NCBI GenBank assembly: GCA_032191485.1
Contig: JAVDOI010000003.1
Coordinates: forward strand, 12,586,986 to 12,650,985
DNA length: 64,000 bases
DNA from: Leptoclinus maculatus
Lineage: Eukaryota; Chordata; Actinopteri; Perciformes; Stichaeidae
Direction: 5' to 3'
Below the pieces are notes generated by a model, which saw nothing but the letters and a program-made list of their open reading frames with translations, had not been told where the DNA came from and made no database searches. The translations under genes and the position numbers were made by a program. Of this stretch, positions 12,631-24,083 are shown piece by piece; position 1 is the first letter of the stretch, and every line of letters starts with the position of its first letter.

Positions 12631-14384
12631 CTTAAAAGATGATGGTGTGTCAATGCTGCGTTTACAATTAGTTTACGCTGCCCCAAGGTGGCCCAAAAAA
12701 TCCCTTATAGCCGGTTTAAGTGGCAAACCTTTTTTATCGGCTCAAAACTAGCTACATGCGTCTTCCTCCACCTCATTTACAAACCTTTCAGTGGCGAAGG
12801 CACAGGTGCTATCATGGTATCTTGTGAACAATATTTGTTAATACACCAACATGTAATCAACATCCACATCCCTAAACCACATATGAATGTGGTCTATTTA
12901 GTCACACAAAGAAAAGCGGAGAGAAGCTGGGCTGCATCACACCTGTTGAAAATGTCCTGGCAGTGCAAAATGTTTGTTGTCAAACCCCTTCCGGTGTCCC
13001 CCATGGCACTTTATTTCGGTGAGAGACAAATATTTGTTTTGATCCCGTTTGAATTGTGCCATGAATTACCCATATGTTTGTCAATTAAAAAGATCATTTT
13101 GCAGATCAATAAAGTCGCAGATTGTCGTAGCATAATTTTTTTGGGTGTGAAACAGCTCAAACAACTACATCTGTCTTCTTGCACAGTGTACATCACCAAC
13201 ACAGCTATGTTCCATGCACAAATGTAACCTCATCTTACTTGATGCGTTTTATCAGCGACTCTTTTTTCTTGACTTGTGAAATTATCTTTTAAATTGACTA
13301 ACATAAATGTTTAAGTCATGGCGCAATTTAAACCGTGGACTACAGTACCGTCCCATGGTGGTTCACTGAAAGGGGCGGGACTTCACCTCTCAGTGAAACA
13401 AAATAGTTACAGTTACAAGAGAGATTTAAATCAAATCCCTCGCATTTTGATTGGACCACTAAATAGAATGTAGCACAATATGGAGCTACAGAGGACTGTG
13501 GCTCCACACAGACCTCACTTATCGCAAAATAATGTTGATTGATTAATGGATGAATGTCATAATATTATTGGTTGGTACTAACTGAAGTAAGCACACGTCA
13601 TATTTTGTTTTACAGGAAGAAAAGATCCTTTGTATTTGTTTTTTTATATATTATTAAATAGGTGCACAACATGACTGATAATATGAGCTAAAAGGGTTAA
13701 AATGGCATTTTTCATTTCACATCGACTTTAAAGCAAAACATGTTTTCAAACAGTAAACGCGTAAAGGAAAAAGTGAAGTCATTCAGGAGGCTTTACCCCT
13801 GCTAACCACTGCAGCAACCTGTCATTGTCATACGACAACCGAATACTGTGACATGTTGACCAAGGTTTTCTAAAGAATGCGTGGGTGAACAAGAGGCATT
13901 TGTGTTATGCACGGGCGAAAGCAACAACCGGGGCACTCGACGGTTTGTTTGTGGGATAGCAACTTATTCATACAACATATCGTTTGTGTGGGTTTAGAAA
14001 TTTCTTTCTGTTAAAAATAAGACAACACAGGGAATTTAATGCTGCCACCAAACCAAATAGATGATAAACTGCACATTAAAATGATAGAACATATGCTTTG
14101 AAACAGCTGAGGCATGGCACAAAAGTAGGAGAGTTCATATTCTGAAGATGATCGCTATGTATGTGTCATTGTTGGAAAACAATGCGTTTGCTGTAAAACA
14201 GAACAGGTAGTGAGCTGTTATTTCTCTGCTTCAGCGTGTAAGCCTACAGATGTAGAGATGACAGTTCAGCACTACAGAGCAGATACAGGACAGGAAGTGT
14301 AATTATCTGCTTCTACTGCTCCTCTTCAAAGAGACAGGGCAAGATGCCAGACAGTCTGACTGGCAAGGAGGAAGAAGAGGGGAA

Positions 14385-14388
<4 letters not shown>

Positions 14389-14439
<51 letters not shown>
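14389..14439. repeat. (AG)n microsatellite, about 25 units
   Basis: A nearly perfect AG run, the first of four simple-sequence tracts within about 1 kb. Confidence 0.95.
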
Positions 14440-14445
<6 letters not shown>

Positions 14446-14855
14446 CTGAATTCACACAATTTGAAGCAAAGTGCCAGAGAGGAGTGAGGAAGGTGGAGAA
14501 GGAATCTCACACCTCACATCTCATCAAGCAGGAGAAAAGTCAAACTTAGTAGAAATCAGAGGGGCAGTTTCTCACATTCACCCTGCTTTTCTTTGCCCGA
14601 CAGCTCCTCAGGGATACATAGTTTGACGTAGACTTTCTGAGAGAGCAGGCGAGAACAAGAGAGAAGAAAAATTAAGAGAATGCGTGAGAGACAGCGAGGG
14701 GACGGGGAGGGAGGGGAGGCACAAGACAAGAGAGTGATGGATTGAGATAGCGCAGGCAATGGAGACAGAGAGAGATTGTCATCATCATCATGAACAATGA
14801 CTCTCTGATAGAGCAGGCCTGTCGCTGGATTTTTCAACCCAGCGGAGAAAGGAGC

Positions 14856-14895
14856 GAGGAGGAGGAGGAGGAGGAGGAGGAGGAGGAGGAGGAGG
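14856..14895. repeat. (GGA)n trinucleotide microsatellite, about 13 units
   Basis: A pure GAG/GGA run. The poly-Leu it would encode on the minus strand has no support as a protein. Confidence 0.95.
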
Positions 14896-15073
14896 CGGCC
14901 ACCCGCCCGCCTGCCCACCTGCCAGGGCCTCCGTCATGCTTTTAGTTAGCATCTGCCAAACTGAAGGACGCTTGGTGCCATGTGCTTTTTACTGAAGGAG
15001 CCTGACGTTTGTCAGTCACAGTGAGGGCTTCTGTTCTGTTCGGCCATAGCAAAAAAGGGTTTAATCCCCCCCT

Positions 15074-15074
<1 letters not shown>

Positions 15075-15105
<31 letters not shown>
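15075..15105. repeat. (CA)n microsatellite
   Basis: A pure CA run of about 15 units, followed by a short interrupted CA tail to 15118. Confidence 0.95.
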
Positions 15106-15107
<2 letters not shown>

Positions 15108-15363
15108 ACACACACACTCTGCCACCCCATGTAAACAATCCCAGTGTGTGTGAGAAGTGAGTGAGACCCCGGCTCTGAAAGCTCCACATCCACTGCAGCT
15201 GTGTGCCGGCCAACAGCTGACGCCGGGCTGTGGGTCTCTGCTCTGTTTCATGCTTCCCTCCCCACCAACCCTGCCTCCTCCTCTTCTTCTGTGTTTCCAT
15301 GAAGCAGACCTGTAATTTTCACAGCTGTGTCTCTGGCATTGTGCCAGGGCGAGTCAGGGAAAT

Positions 15364-15384
15364 GGAGAGGGAGAGGGAGAGGGA

Positions 15385-15427
<43 letters not shown>
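15364..15427. repeat. (GAGAGG)n to (GA)n compound microsatellite
   Basis: GAGAGGGA repeats grade into a pure GA run. The apparent open frame of alternating Arg-Glu over it is an artefact of the repeat. Confidence 0.95.
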
Positions 15428-15428
<1 letters not shown>

Positions 15429-17390
15429 CTGGCTAATGGCTTTTAGATGAGCACAAGCTACAGCACAGCTTTGCAATACCTGAGACAAATACTCAAACAA
15501 CTAAACAAGATTGAGATCCAACTGTGAAACTCATTAGCATTATAAAACATACAAGTACAAAGTTCTAGGTTTACAGCGTAGGTCTTATTTTCACAGCTTT
15601 CCCCATCATATCTATTTGTTAGGATAACATTGACTGTATTATTGAAAAGTAACTGCTGAAATCTGGGAACACTTTGCTAAAACAAAGTCAGACAATGAGA
15701 CAGGTGGTAATGAGGTCAACAGTTTAGTTGGATTATATTATGTTATTTAGAGGTAAAACCCAAAGAGAGTGCACCCTAAATTACGGTAATAATCCCAAAT
15801 TGCAGGAAATCTTTTTGCACGCACAACTAAGTAAATACAGTGCGTTAAAGTTGTTCTGTTTGTTTTCTCTTCCAAATAAGATTGACTAACCTGGGGAGTT
15901 ACATTTTCTGGCAATTGGCGTTTCTTGCCCTGTTGGACTTCTTTTTAGCGATGTCGTCATATTCCCAGAACTCAAACAAAGTGTGAGTTAACTACAGGGA
16001 TTATTGGACGACTGTCCTGCATGTCCAGAACTCTTAAAGCACCAATGTCACTGGTTTGGACTGATTTAAATGGGGAAAAAAATATTATAAACACAGCAAA
16101 TGACAAGATTAAGGCCTTACAATGGGTCACCTGAACGGTCCTCACTATGAGTCAACTAATTTTCAAGCAATTCGCAGGGGTACGCAGTTATGCAAAGGTT
16201 CAACAAGCCCACGGTTTGGTTTGTATTGATGTTTTCTGGGTTACGGTTTCAGGTCAGTTTGTCTTGAACATTAGAGAGAAGAAAAACAACCATTTCTAAT
16301 GTGTTTGAACTCCAAAATACATAAAAAGATAGATAGTAATGAATAATATTTCTATATTGAAGCCACTTCACCTACTTCATGGTCAAGTAGCACCAACAAC
16401 AGCGTCAACAAGCTTGCGTTTCGGTTTGTACGTCATTGAACGGGTCCTTTTCATCGGTTTTGTATCCCAAGGTTTAGTCTCAGAAGTAAAACCAACACTA
16501 CAAAGTAAAAAAAAACTAAATAAATAAGTACATGTAAAGAGAATGTTAACTGTAGATAAAAACATTGAGATTAAAAGTTTTTTTTTTAGCCCTAGTGCCT
16601 GTTGGGCCGCATTTAAAAAGCCCTTGTCAGTAGCCTAAGAGGCATTATAACAGATTTGTGCTTGTTTGTTACATATTCCTAAATGAATGTGGGGCCCAGA
16701 CGTTCATTTTTGCCCCTTGGCCTCCTATCAGGTTAATCCGGCTTTGATCTCAGCAAATAACTTGGTGCAATGTTATTTCTACCAACAGGAATGATAGCCA
16801 TAATTAGTAAAGTAAGACCCAAGTTGTAATAAACCAGGTGTCTCAAAGCCCAGCATTGCTATGCAAATTTTACCCAAATGAAGTAACGTACTAGGACTTG
16901 CAGCTGAAGCTGAAAGTATCAGCTACCGACAGAAATAGGTTAAAAAGTTATTTTGCTACCCAAAGTAGCTTGTACTGAATGGCATCCAAAAAGAATCAGG
17001 CCCAACGAGCCGAGTTCCTGATATATAATATTTAACTTCCTTCTGTGGCACAACAGTGTGACTATGACATGCGTTTTGGAAAAAAAGGGACTTATCGGTG
17101 TACTTTCCAATGCACCGTCATGAACAACAAAGACATTCACACTGGGTGGGATGTTGTTTTCACTTCCTAAAATAGATTTGCTATGCATTTTATTTACAAG
17201 ATGTACCACACAATCATAGGAACAATAAATATACGTTTACAATATGAACATATGCCAACACCCATTCTGTTAAATTCTCTTTTCTTCTGAACACATGTGG
17301 CCTGTATCTGAGCAGGAAGTATTTGTCTCCCTTGGGACAGCAGAGACGACAGCAGAGACAACAGTATGTTTGGGTGACAGGAGGCATGTT

Positions 17391-17462
17391 CCCCTCCTCC
17401 TCCTCCTCCACCCCCCCCCCCATCTCCTCCTCCTCCTCCATCATCTCTCTCTCTCTCTGTGT
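17391..17462. repeat. pyrimidine-rich CCT/C/CT tract
   Basis: CCT repeats, a run of C, more CCT repeats and then CTCTCT give a 70-base strand-asymmetric polypyrimidine tract. Confidence 0.9.
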
Positions 17463-17990
17463 GTGGCCACAACAGCACACTTCTTCAGAAATAATGGGAT
17501 TATGTCCAGGATTGATATCCAGCTTTATGGCTCACGTGTGGGCGCTGCACCTCTATTCAACATGCTGCTATGACGGGCCTGTCAAAGTAGGCTGCAGAGA
17601 ACTGACTGGACACAGATCTATCACAACCTCCAGAACTGACGCTCCATTGTTCGGCTGTTCTGTCCACAAGAGGCTTTACAAACAACATGATAGTGAATAA
17701 CTCACTTGGCAACTTGTGTGTCATGCATTATAACCCTGACGTCATGTCAGAGCATGTACTTTTCAACGCTCTTCGACAGCAGCAGGTGATCAGCTTTCCA
17801 CAAATAAGATGGTCTTTAACCCGAACAGGGCTGCAACTCACACAACTCTTTTCAATAGAGATTAATCTGCTAATTTCCCTGATTAAACACTTAATCTATG
17901 ATATATATGATATCTGAAAAAGTGGAGGAAAAAAAGATGTTCCCAGAGCCCAAACAGAAGACTTCAAATTGCTTGTTTTGACCATCCATC

Positions 17991-18070
17991 GGTGGTGGAA
18001 GAAGTACTAAGATCATATACTTATGTAAAACTACCACAGTGTGAAAATACTCCATTACAAGAAAAAGTAC
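17991..18070 (+). repeat. 'AAGTACTTAAGTA' dispersed teleost repeat, left part
   Basis: GGTGGTGGAAGAAGTACTAA followed by ACTTATGTAAAACTACC and GTGAAAATACTCCATTACAA matches the start of a very common fish repeat, as I recall it. Further parts of the family occur at 19687-19950 and, reversed, at 35559-35735; a fainter match lies near 22618-22680. Confidence 0.65.
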
Positions 18071-19686
18071 AGAAGTATTGCTGAAACAAGGTTCTTTATG
18101 CATCTTCCAGCAGTATGTTTTTTTTACGATAAGACAATCTGTCTTTTAAACATCACATTGAGTGTCTCAGGGTGAAGTCGGTTTCTATTAAAGAAACAAA
18201 TGCTGTTTTTATTTTGGTGCAAGGAAAGAATGTGTTCAAGCAAAGCTTTAATCAGCAATTGGTTATTGTGATATTTTAGATATGCATGCAAATTCATTTT
18301 CTTTGATAATAACATATTCAGGATGTCATGCTACGCTGCAATTTGTCTCTGATTCGGGTTTCAGACCGTTGCAGTTTGTATGAGAAAGCTGGTTTGTCTT
18401 CTGTATACAACCGTAGAATGAACCACTGGTACAGGTTTCTGTATCAGGCCATATATTACACAAACCGCCTCCTTATCCATGTTCTCTACTGATCTAAACT
18501 AAACGAAGCTGCAACGTTTGATCATTTGGACAACTTATGTACATCATTCGTTTTGTTTTTAAGTCTGATGTTGGTGCTTTTATGTGAAACTTTTTATTCT
18601 GCCGTAACAGCCAGGACTCCCTCGAAAAAGAGATTTTATATTTCACCGGGAATATCCTGGTAAAACCCCCCAAAAAAACTTCCAGCTGTGTGAAGCTGAA
18701 TGTGTTGCTTCTCACATCGAGGTAAAGGGAAAATAAGAGGGCTGTAGCACATTGATTGATTTACAGACCGACACTTCAACACCTGTATTTTACTATAACA
18801 TCATAAAACCTGTAATAACCTTTGAGGCTTGACACTTTGCAAAAGAAACAATAGCACTGTTGAGATTAAAATCTACCACAAACTCTTAAGCAGGAACACA
18901 CTTCTAAAAGTAATAACAACTCATCTACAATATTCCTATGGGCCAGTTCTTGAGAAGTCAAAAAGCAGCTGAAACAAATCGCTTCAGCCTATCGGAGGGC
19001 TCTACATACAGATAAGGATTCACGTTAAGAAAACAGGAGCCACCACTACGTCCTCACTGACCACTTTCTCCTCTAAATAAACATGTTGGTGTCCTCAAAT
19101 GTGATCCATCTCTAAATAATATCAACTTGATCCCATTCCCACAATCTGAGGGACAGACTGGTTCATTCTGACTCTAGAAAAACCACCAAACACGGCCTCC
19201 TGGTTGACTTTTTCCACTGTGGCCACTGTGCATCTAACTCATTGTTAGACACCAAATACTTTAGATGAGATGGAACTTCATTCATCTCAAGGGGAATGTC
19301 TGTGCAGCTATTATACAATACATCCACACATCCACATAATGGTGAAAGAAAAGCACCATTAAATCCGTCACAAACTGCAGCAGCACACATGACTTTCAAA
19401 AATTCATTACACTTGATGGATGCAGTAGTTTGTACTTTCAGATATATCCGTGTTTTGTTGTTCAGAGTGTGTGGGGTGTGGCACCTGGATCCAGTATCCA
19501 ACACATTATTCAAATGATAATTGTTCACCTGTTCTTGGTCGACTGTACGTGCGTTTGCCTTTTGTCTTTGCCCATTTTGACTCGGAGTGTTTAAACGTGT
19601 GTTGGCACTATTAACGGCTGTAAATCAATCAGTGTTCTCCAGGCATCTTTTCCCCTCCTTGGAAGAACACAGAAGTAATATCCGCA

Positions 19687-19950
19687 AAATGTACTTAAAG
19701 TATCGAAAGTACTCAGCATGGAAGCAGAGCTTTACATTATCATATGTTCTAATAATAAAGAACATTTTAATGTTGTATCTGATTAACAAGGGTTATCTGA
19801 TATACTTTGTGGGTTAAGTGTACTGTAAAATACATTTAACGGACAATATTACCCTCCCGAGAAGCAGTGGAGAAGTATTAAGCAGCATGAAATGGATGCA
19901 CTACAGTAGAGTACAGGTACCTCAAAGGTGTACTTAAGTGAGGTACTTGA
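19687..19950 (+). repeat. 'AAGTACTTAAGTA' dispersed teleost repeat, right part
   Basis: Elements such as AATGTACTTAAAGTATCGAA, GCAGTGGAGAAGTATTAAGC and GTACCTCAAAGGTGTACTTA correspond to the right half of the family. It may belong with the fragment at 18.0 kb, split by later sequence. Confidence 0.6.
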
Positions 19951-20259
19951 GGAAATCTAGCTCAGTTAGGCTTACAGACCAAAAAGTCAAAGATATTCAG
20001 TTAATTGTGATGGAAAAGCAGCAAATAGCCACATTTGAGAACCTGAACGCACTGAATTTTTGGTATGACGACTCAGTTAATTGATTAATCCGCTCATCAC
20101 TCAGCTCTGGATCCAAAAGAGACAAACAGTAAAATACCACCAGGACCTTTACATGTCTCGAACATGCTCTCCTGTGCTATTAGCAGGCTGAAAACAACGT
20201 GACAGTAAACCCACAGACACGCGAACTCCGCAACCGAGTGGAGCCTCAAACTTGACTCA

Positions 20260-20860
20260 AACAGAAGCTGCTCGAGTGACATTTTCTGCGATCACGAGCT
20301 GAGGGGAGACTAAGCCGAGTCTCTACTCACCGTTTAGGCGATAAAAAGACGACAGAAGTGAGGGAAGAAAGCCACAGAGATCCTATAAAAGTTTCCTTTC
20401 GGGTTTACAGACCCCCACCAAAAAAAAAGAAGGAAGGATCTGTTAATCCGTCCGTAGCTGACACATTACTCCAAACCTCGATCCTGTCCTGCCTCAACAC
20501 TTTCAGTTTTGCACGATAAGAGTTGAAGGTTGTTGTGTCTTACCGCTATGCGGGCTGCAAATTATCCCGATGTCAAGAAGGACGATCACTTCCACAGGGC
20601 GAGAGAGAGATGCGTCAGGTGTACGCTTCCTGCAAGTGAAGGAGGAAAACAGAGTGGAGGTCGACTCATGTTGAGTTGATCGGCTGAAGCCTTTTTTTTT
20701 TTCCTCCTTCTTCTTCACTCCGAACTGAACCGCTCCGCGCGCTTACGCGTAAAAATCCACCAGTCTCGACACTTTGAACCACAATCCCGGTTTAGAAGAC
20801 GAAGTGAGGCGTGCTGAGCGTTTCAGCGGAGCTCCCTGCAAACTACGGCTCACTTCAGCG
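20260..20860 (-). promoter_or_regulatory. bahd1: candidate bahd1 promoter and 5'-untranslated exon(s)
   Basis: This is the GC/CpG-richest stretch between the ivd 3' end and the bahd1 coding exon. Two strong minus-strand splice donors lie in it: GCG|GTAAGA (last exon base 20544) and ACG|GTGAGT (last exon base 20331). No coding frame is convincing, which fits untranslated first exons. The position just downstream of ivd on the same strand matches the mammalian IVD-BAHD1 arrangement. Transcription has not been shown. Confidence 0.5.
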
Positions 20861-21950
20861 TGTTTTTACATAACAGCATCATCCGCTTTTTTTTTATGTT
20901 GACGCATCATGTAGCGAAAACATGGAGTTTCTTAAAGGGCCACGGACGCGCCGTCCACATGTCACCGTCCCCGGCGGCAGCAGCAGCAGCAGCCCCGCTG
21001 TGGCTGACAGATGGTTCTCACCTAGTTAATGTCTTTAAGCCCTGTTCTTTTGACACTTGTATTAACCCTGGCAGCGGTGACTGGGGGGGGGGGGGCTGGG
21101 CTCTCAATGAAGGATCCCAGGTTTGTCAGCTCTGGCTCATCACCAAAACCTACTCTGACATGTGACTGCATGGAGCCTCATGGAGCTCTCGTGTGGAGGA
21201 GTTTGTTTATAGTCTTAAGTCACTTTTTTTTACAGAGGTATATCATGGAACCTGGGATTGTGACATTATGAGCTTGTTTTGTAGAATAGTTTGAAGACGG
21301 ATACTGGTCCACACATTTTGGATGTCATGGTTAAACTTTGTTGTTCGAGTTTCCCTTCATTTCACTAAACTAAAATAATGCATTTATTGCAACATAAGTA
21401 GACGGACACATTTAAAACCCACACTAATCTCAGACAGGTGCTGATATATGTGTGCATACAATAACATTTAGTCTGCAAACTACTGCAAGTTCAAAGTACC
21501 CTCCTGCTGGCTACTTATACAACGAATAGGTACTTTAAACACATATATTCATTATCCTGGTGCCAAAAAGTGGAAACTAATTATTTATTATGTTACTGAA
21601 TCCTTTGATATACCTTATAGATCAGTTATGAGCTACTGGACAACTTTGGGGTTACCAGGTTGTGGGGAATCTTTTTGTCCTGTGTTTACTCTTTCTATTT
21701 GGTAATAGATGTTTCAAATACATTCACAAATGCATATGGGGTTCTCACTTTATAACAAGGCATTGGGTTTGCATTTACAAGTTGCAAAATGTTAAATAAA
21801 TTTGTTAATAAATGGATACTGTCCAAGTAAGTAGAGAATTGAGCAAACAAACGTCTTAATAATGGCTTATAACTGACCTATAAAGCTTTAGAAAATATGT
21901 ATTATCTATTAATAAAGCCATTTATATATATACACACAGTTTGGATATAG

Positions 21951-21982
<32 letters not shown>

Positions 21983-23781
21983 CAAACTATATAAAAAGAA
22001 CGTTAACTATAATCCATTATCAATGACTCACTTACAGTACATATCTCCAGATGCTTGTAAAGAGGTATCCTTCACTTATAAGGCATTCAGATTGCAGCTC
22101 TCCCCTGAAGGGAGACGTTATCCTGCCTCATAAAGAGACAAACAGCTAAAGAAGACAAAGCACTCTCCTCTGACAGAAGTTAGCTTCCTTCACAAAGATC
22201 TGGACCTACAACCTGGAAGAAAACCCAGAAGTTTGCATTATAATCACTTATTACTGATCTGCAAAGCATCCGAGGTTTTCAGAAGTGTAAACGGATACAT
22301 TTGGTGTTTTCGCTTGAGGTCGGTTTCAAAAGGAGAGATGATGAACATGTTTGTTAATCATTTATTACATTTCAGATTATTGTTTACAGCGTTGCTGCCT
22401 TTGCTTATTAAACAGCCCCTTCATCAGAACTATTTGATTGTATTTTGCACTTTTGATCATTTGTAGTCAGTTCATATGTGCTCTCTTGCATATGTAAACT
22501 AACTTGCTGATTGTTTAGATTGTTTCAGTTCAGCAAACATGAAACCATAACATAAAACCACAATATATAATAGAAATATTGTACTTTTATTTTAAAACAT
22601 CACCTGATAGCTACTAGTTGGTTGCTTTGCAGATTAAGATTTTACTGCAACAAGTGATCAGATTAAAATATATGATGCATTGCTCCAGATAATAAGAGTT
22701 AGAGTTCTAAACATCCTGGCAAACATAAAAGTGCTTCCTAAATGGCAATGCATCGATAATAAAACACTCATAAGCGCTTTAACTTTTGATACTGCAGCAC
22801 ACGCTGCTGCTTGTACTTCTCTACATTTACTGAAGAACAAACTTTGAACGCAGTGTTTCTATAGTGTCATAATGCTTTTATTGTAAATGATCTTAATACT
22901 TCCTCCAACACTAGTCTTTCCCTAAATAATAGTCTCTTTCTCAATCAATTCCAGAAAGCGTCTGTGGTCACATTATAGTAAATTAGTTTTTAACAGTCTT
23001 TTATGTTAAGGAATGTTTTAAATGTTATGCTAGTTTCTTACCAACATCTCATTCCAGTTCAGTGTGTTGGAAATAATGTTGACTTGTTTCCTGTGAACGG
23101 AAAATCCACCCTGAGACATGTATTATTCAAATGCAGTGGGATAGTTCAGCCATTGTCTGAACGACTGTCTTCCCTTTGGCTTTTCTAGAAACAAGGCGCT
23201 CCGTGTTCACACTACACAGAAACATGTATGTTTTATTTACAATGTTTTCCTCTGTTTTTCTAAACCAACACAAACTCAAGTCGAGAAATAAAACATTTAT
23301 TCTATTGATGACAGCCAAAAGTACATTATTTCATACTATCTACATTTAGTCCTTAGGAGAAGAGAAGACAAACCAATCATTAGGACTGTACAGCCAGTAC
23401 ACAACAGTGGAAAACATTTGCTCCTAAAAATGAACAAACGGTTTTCTAACGCTAATTCTCTACAACAGAATACTCAGATATCAGATGTATTATTCCCACT
23501 TATTGATCAGAAATGGTTTTCAGTGAAATCATAAAAGGGAAGTAATAAATATCACTTTTTTTTCTTCTTTAAATCATCTAGTGATATTCACTAGTGAGGT
23601 TAGAGAAACTCATTAATGATTTATAATAATGGTACATTATTCACAATTCATTCGTATAACCCTTGAAACGACAACATTGAAGGAGAAACAGCCGCAGAAG
23701 TTTCCAGAGGCCTAAATAAACTAAAATACAATGAACAACCTATTCATAAGATTCAACTCTTACAAATAATAATTGTATTGT
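20861..23781. other. intergenic region between ivd 3' end and bahd1 5' end
   Basis: No coding exon recognised. It contains a short CAG run (about 20980-20996), 13 G at 21083-21095, a TA run at 21954-21982 and faint 'AAGTACTTAAGTA'-type repeat sequence near 22618-22860. Confidence 0.55.
21954..21982. repeat. (TA)n microsatellite
   Basis: A pure TA run of about 14 units. Confidence 0.95.
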
Positions 23782-23787
23782 TTTATT
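23782..23787 (-). terminator. ivd: candidate ivd polyadenylation signal AATAAA
   Basis: AATAAA on the minus strand lies about 300 bases past the ivd stop codon. Other A/T-rich hexamers lie further on, so the choice is tentative. Confidence 0.4.
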
Positions 23788-24083
23788 GGCATTTTGGTGG
23801 TTATGAAGTCAATGCAACTCACATTAAAACTAACCAAATATGAAAAAAGAAAACATACCAAAACATTCATTGCTGGTAGTTTGTAACATTACGATCATCT
23901 GTGTGATTTCATGTATGATATATATCGATATATCCGTGTATATGAATTCAAATCCTGTGTGACAATCCAACAACAGCAGCAACAAATCATTCAGTGTACG
24001 TAAGGCCCTGGGAATGAGTCACTGCGTTCATCCACGGCAAACCGCTCATACAGTCTTTAGCGATCCCCATTTCTCAGTTCGGA

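Larger units (their letters stand above)
8901..20250. other. long non-coding interval, probably bahd1 first intron
   Basis: About 11 kb with no exon that I recognise. The longest open frame (12688-13227, 179 codons) shows no domain and has no splice or homology support. The content is mainly repeats: a palindromic element near 12.1 kb, a dispersed repeat at 12.3-12.6 kb, a microsatellite cluster at 14.4-15.4 kb, a pyrimidine tract at 17.4 kb and two 'AAGTACTTAAGTA' fragments at 18.0 and 19.7-19.95 kb. Confidence 0.6.

Noticed and set aside
12688..13227. 179-codon open frame on the plus strand
   Set aside because: No recognisable domain, AT-rich, no splice or start context, and it follows a dispersed repeat. 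It is probably chance or repeat-derived.
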